From an uncultured Bacteroidales bacterium (lineage in GTDB: Bacteria > Bacteroidota > Bacteroidia > Bacteroidales > Bacteroidaceae), in contig CADCIO010000036.1 of assembly GCA_902801475.1 (NCBI GenBank), forward strand, positions 1 through 32,425: DNA of 32,425 nucleotides, written 5' to 3'. Every line of letters begins with the position of its first letter. Within the stretch, counting starts at the first letter, position 1. A program made the translations under genes and the position numbers. Below are positions 32,182-32,425 of this stretch, in pieces. The notes under the pieces were generated by a model that worked only from the letters and a program-made list of their open reading frames with translations, was not told where the DNA came from and ran no database searches.

Positions 32182-32425
32182 TTACTCTCCGTCGTCAATC
32201 AACGTGCCGTTGCCGCCACCATTGTTGTCGCCGTTGTTGCCGCCACCGTTCTCACCACTGTTCTCACCAGTGTTGGTGTTCTCGCCTTCGTTGTCTTCCA
32301 CGTTGCCCTCGTCGGTGGAGGTCACACGCTTCACTTCCTTGCCGTCGCGGTCGTAGCAGGTGATGTTGACGGCGGTCTTGGCGAGCTCCTCCTTCAGGTC
32401 AACGTCGGGGGTGAAGATGATGCGG
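32182..32425 (-). CDS. HU-family (HU-HIG type) DNA-binding protein, C-terminal part
   Basis: Only the last 80 residues are in the window; the gene continues beyond base 32425. The visible part reads RIIFTPDVDLKEELAKTAVN, ITCYDRDGKEVKRVTSTDEG, then a low-complexity Asn/Gly/Glu tail (GENTNTGENSGENGGG and similar) ending TLIDDGE. The RIIFTPD and CYDRDGKEVKRV segments are typical of the Bacteroidetes HU-like 'histone-like' proteins that carry an extra C-terminal region. Its position upstream of the smalltalk gene agrees with the usual gene order. DNA binding is inferred, since the HU fold itself lies outside the window. Confidence 0.82.
   Translation of the reverse strand, partial: RIIFTPDVDLKEELAKTAVNITCYDRDGKEVKRVTSTDEGNVEDNEGENTNTGENSGENGGGNNGDNNGGGNGTLIDDGE

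Noticed and set aside
32054..32356. Plus-strand frame opposite the HU-family gene
   Set aside because: Its Pro/Ser-rich sequence is the shadow of the Asn/Gly-rich tail and of the hairpin repeats.

Overview
The window reads as a chromosome segment of a Bacteroidales bacterium, most likely Prevotella or a close relative. Evidence: a SusC/SusD pair, several lipoproteins with Bacteroidetes-type signal peptides, promoters of the TTTG-N19-20-TAnnTTTG type, a 'smalltalk' microprotein beside an HU-family DNA-binding protein, and the short GTCAACTGTCAA-type repeats common in Prevotella genomes. I see no tRNA, rRNA, CRISPR array or insertion sequence.

Layout. (1) 19-4315, minus strand: a three-gene operon of a double-YtkA-domain Met/His-rich lipoprotein, a TonB-dependent receptor with the CxxxM and HxM copper-site motifs of OprC-type copper receptors, and a sodium:dicarboxylate/amino-acid symporter. 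(2) 4571-5323, plus strand: the tRNA-modification enzyme TcdA. (3) 5301-11178, minus strand: a PstS-like periplasmic binding protein, SusC and SusD. (4) 11179-11643: intergenic stretch with a promoter, a probable gene remnant, a hairpin terminator and a second promoter. (5) 11644-17428, plus strand: a secreted GH3 glycosidase, a LuxR-type response regulator and two PLP enzymes of sulfur amino acid metabolism. (6) 17517-18506, minus strand: a DUF4421-type outer-membrane protein. (7) 18656-31661, minus strand: an operon of a six-helix membrane protein, a giant 3874-residue surface protein with a T9SS-like C-terminus, and a lipoprotein that shares a module with the giant protein. (8) 31904-32425, minus strand: a smalltalk microprotein and the C-terminal part of an HU-family protein.

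The strongest regulatory signal is a 68-69 bp promoter element found three times with identical internal spacing: before the copper-type lipoprotein/receptor operon, before the SusD gene and before the PstS-like/SusC genes. It ties regions 1 and 3 into one apparent regulon, probably activator-dependent because the -33 box is poor. Several families of short repeats run through the window. Some lie in frame inside coding sequences (symporter, TonB receptor, both PLP enzymes), some form hairpins between genes, and one appears to supply the stop codon of the smalltalk gene.
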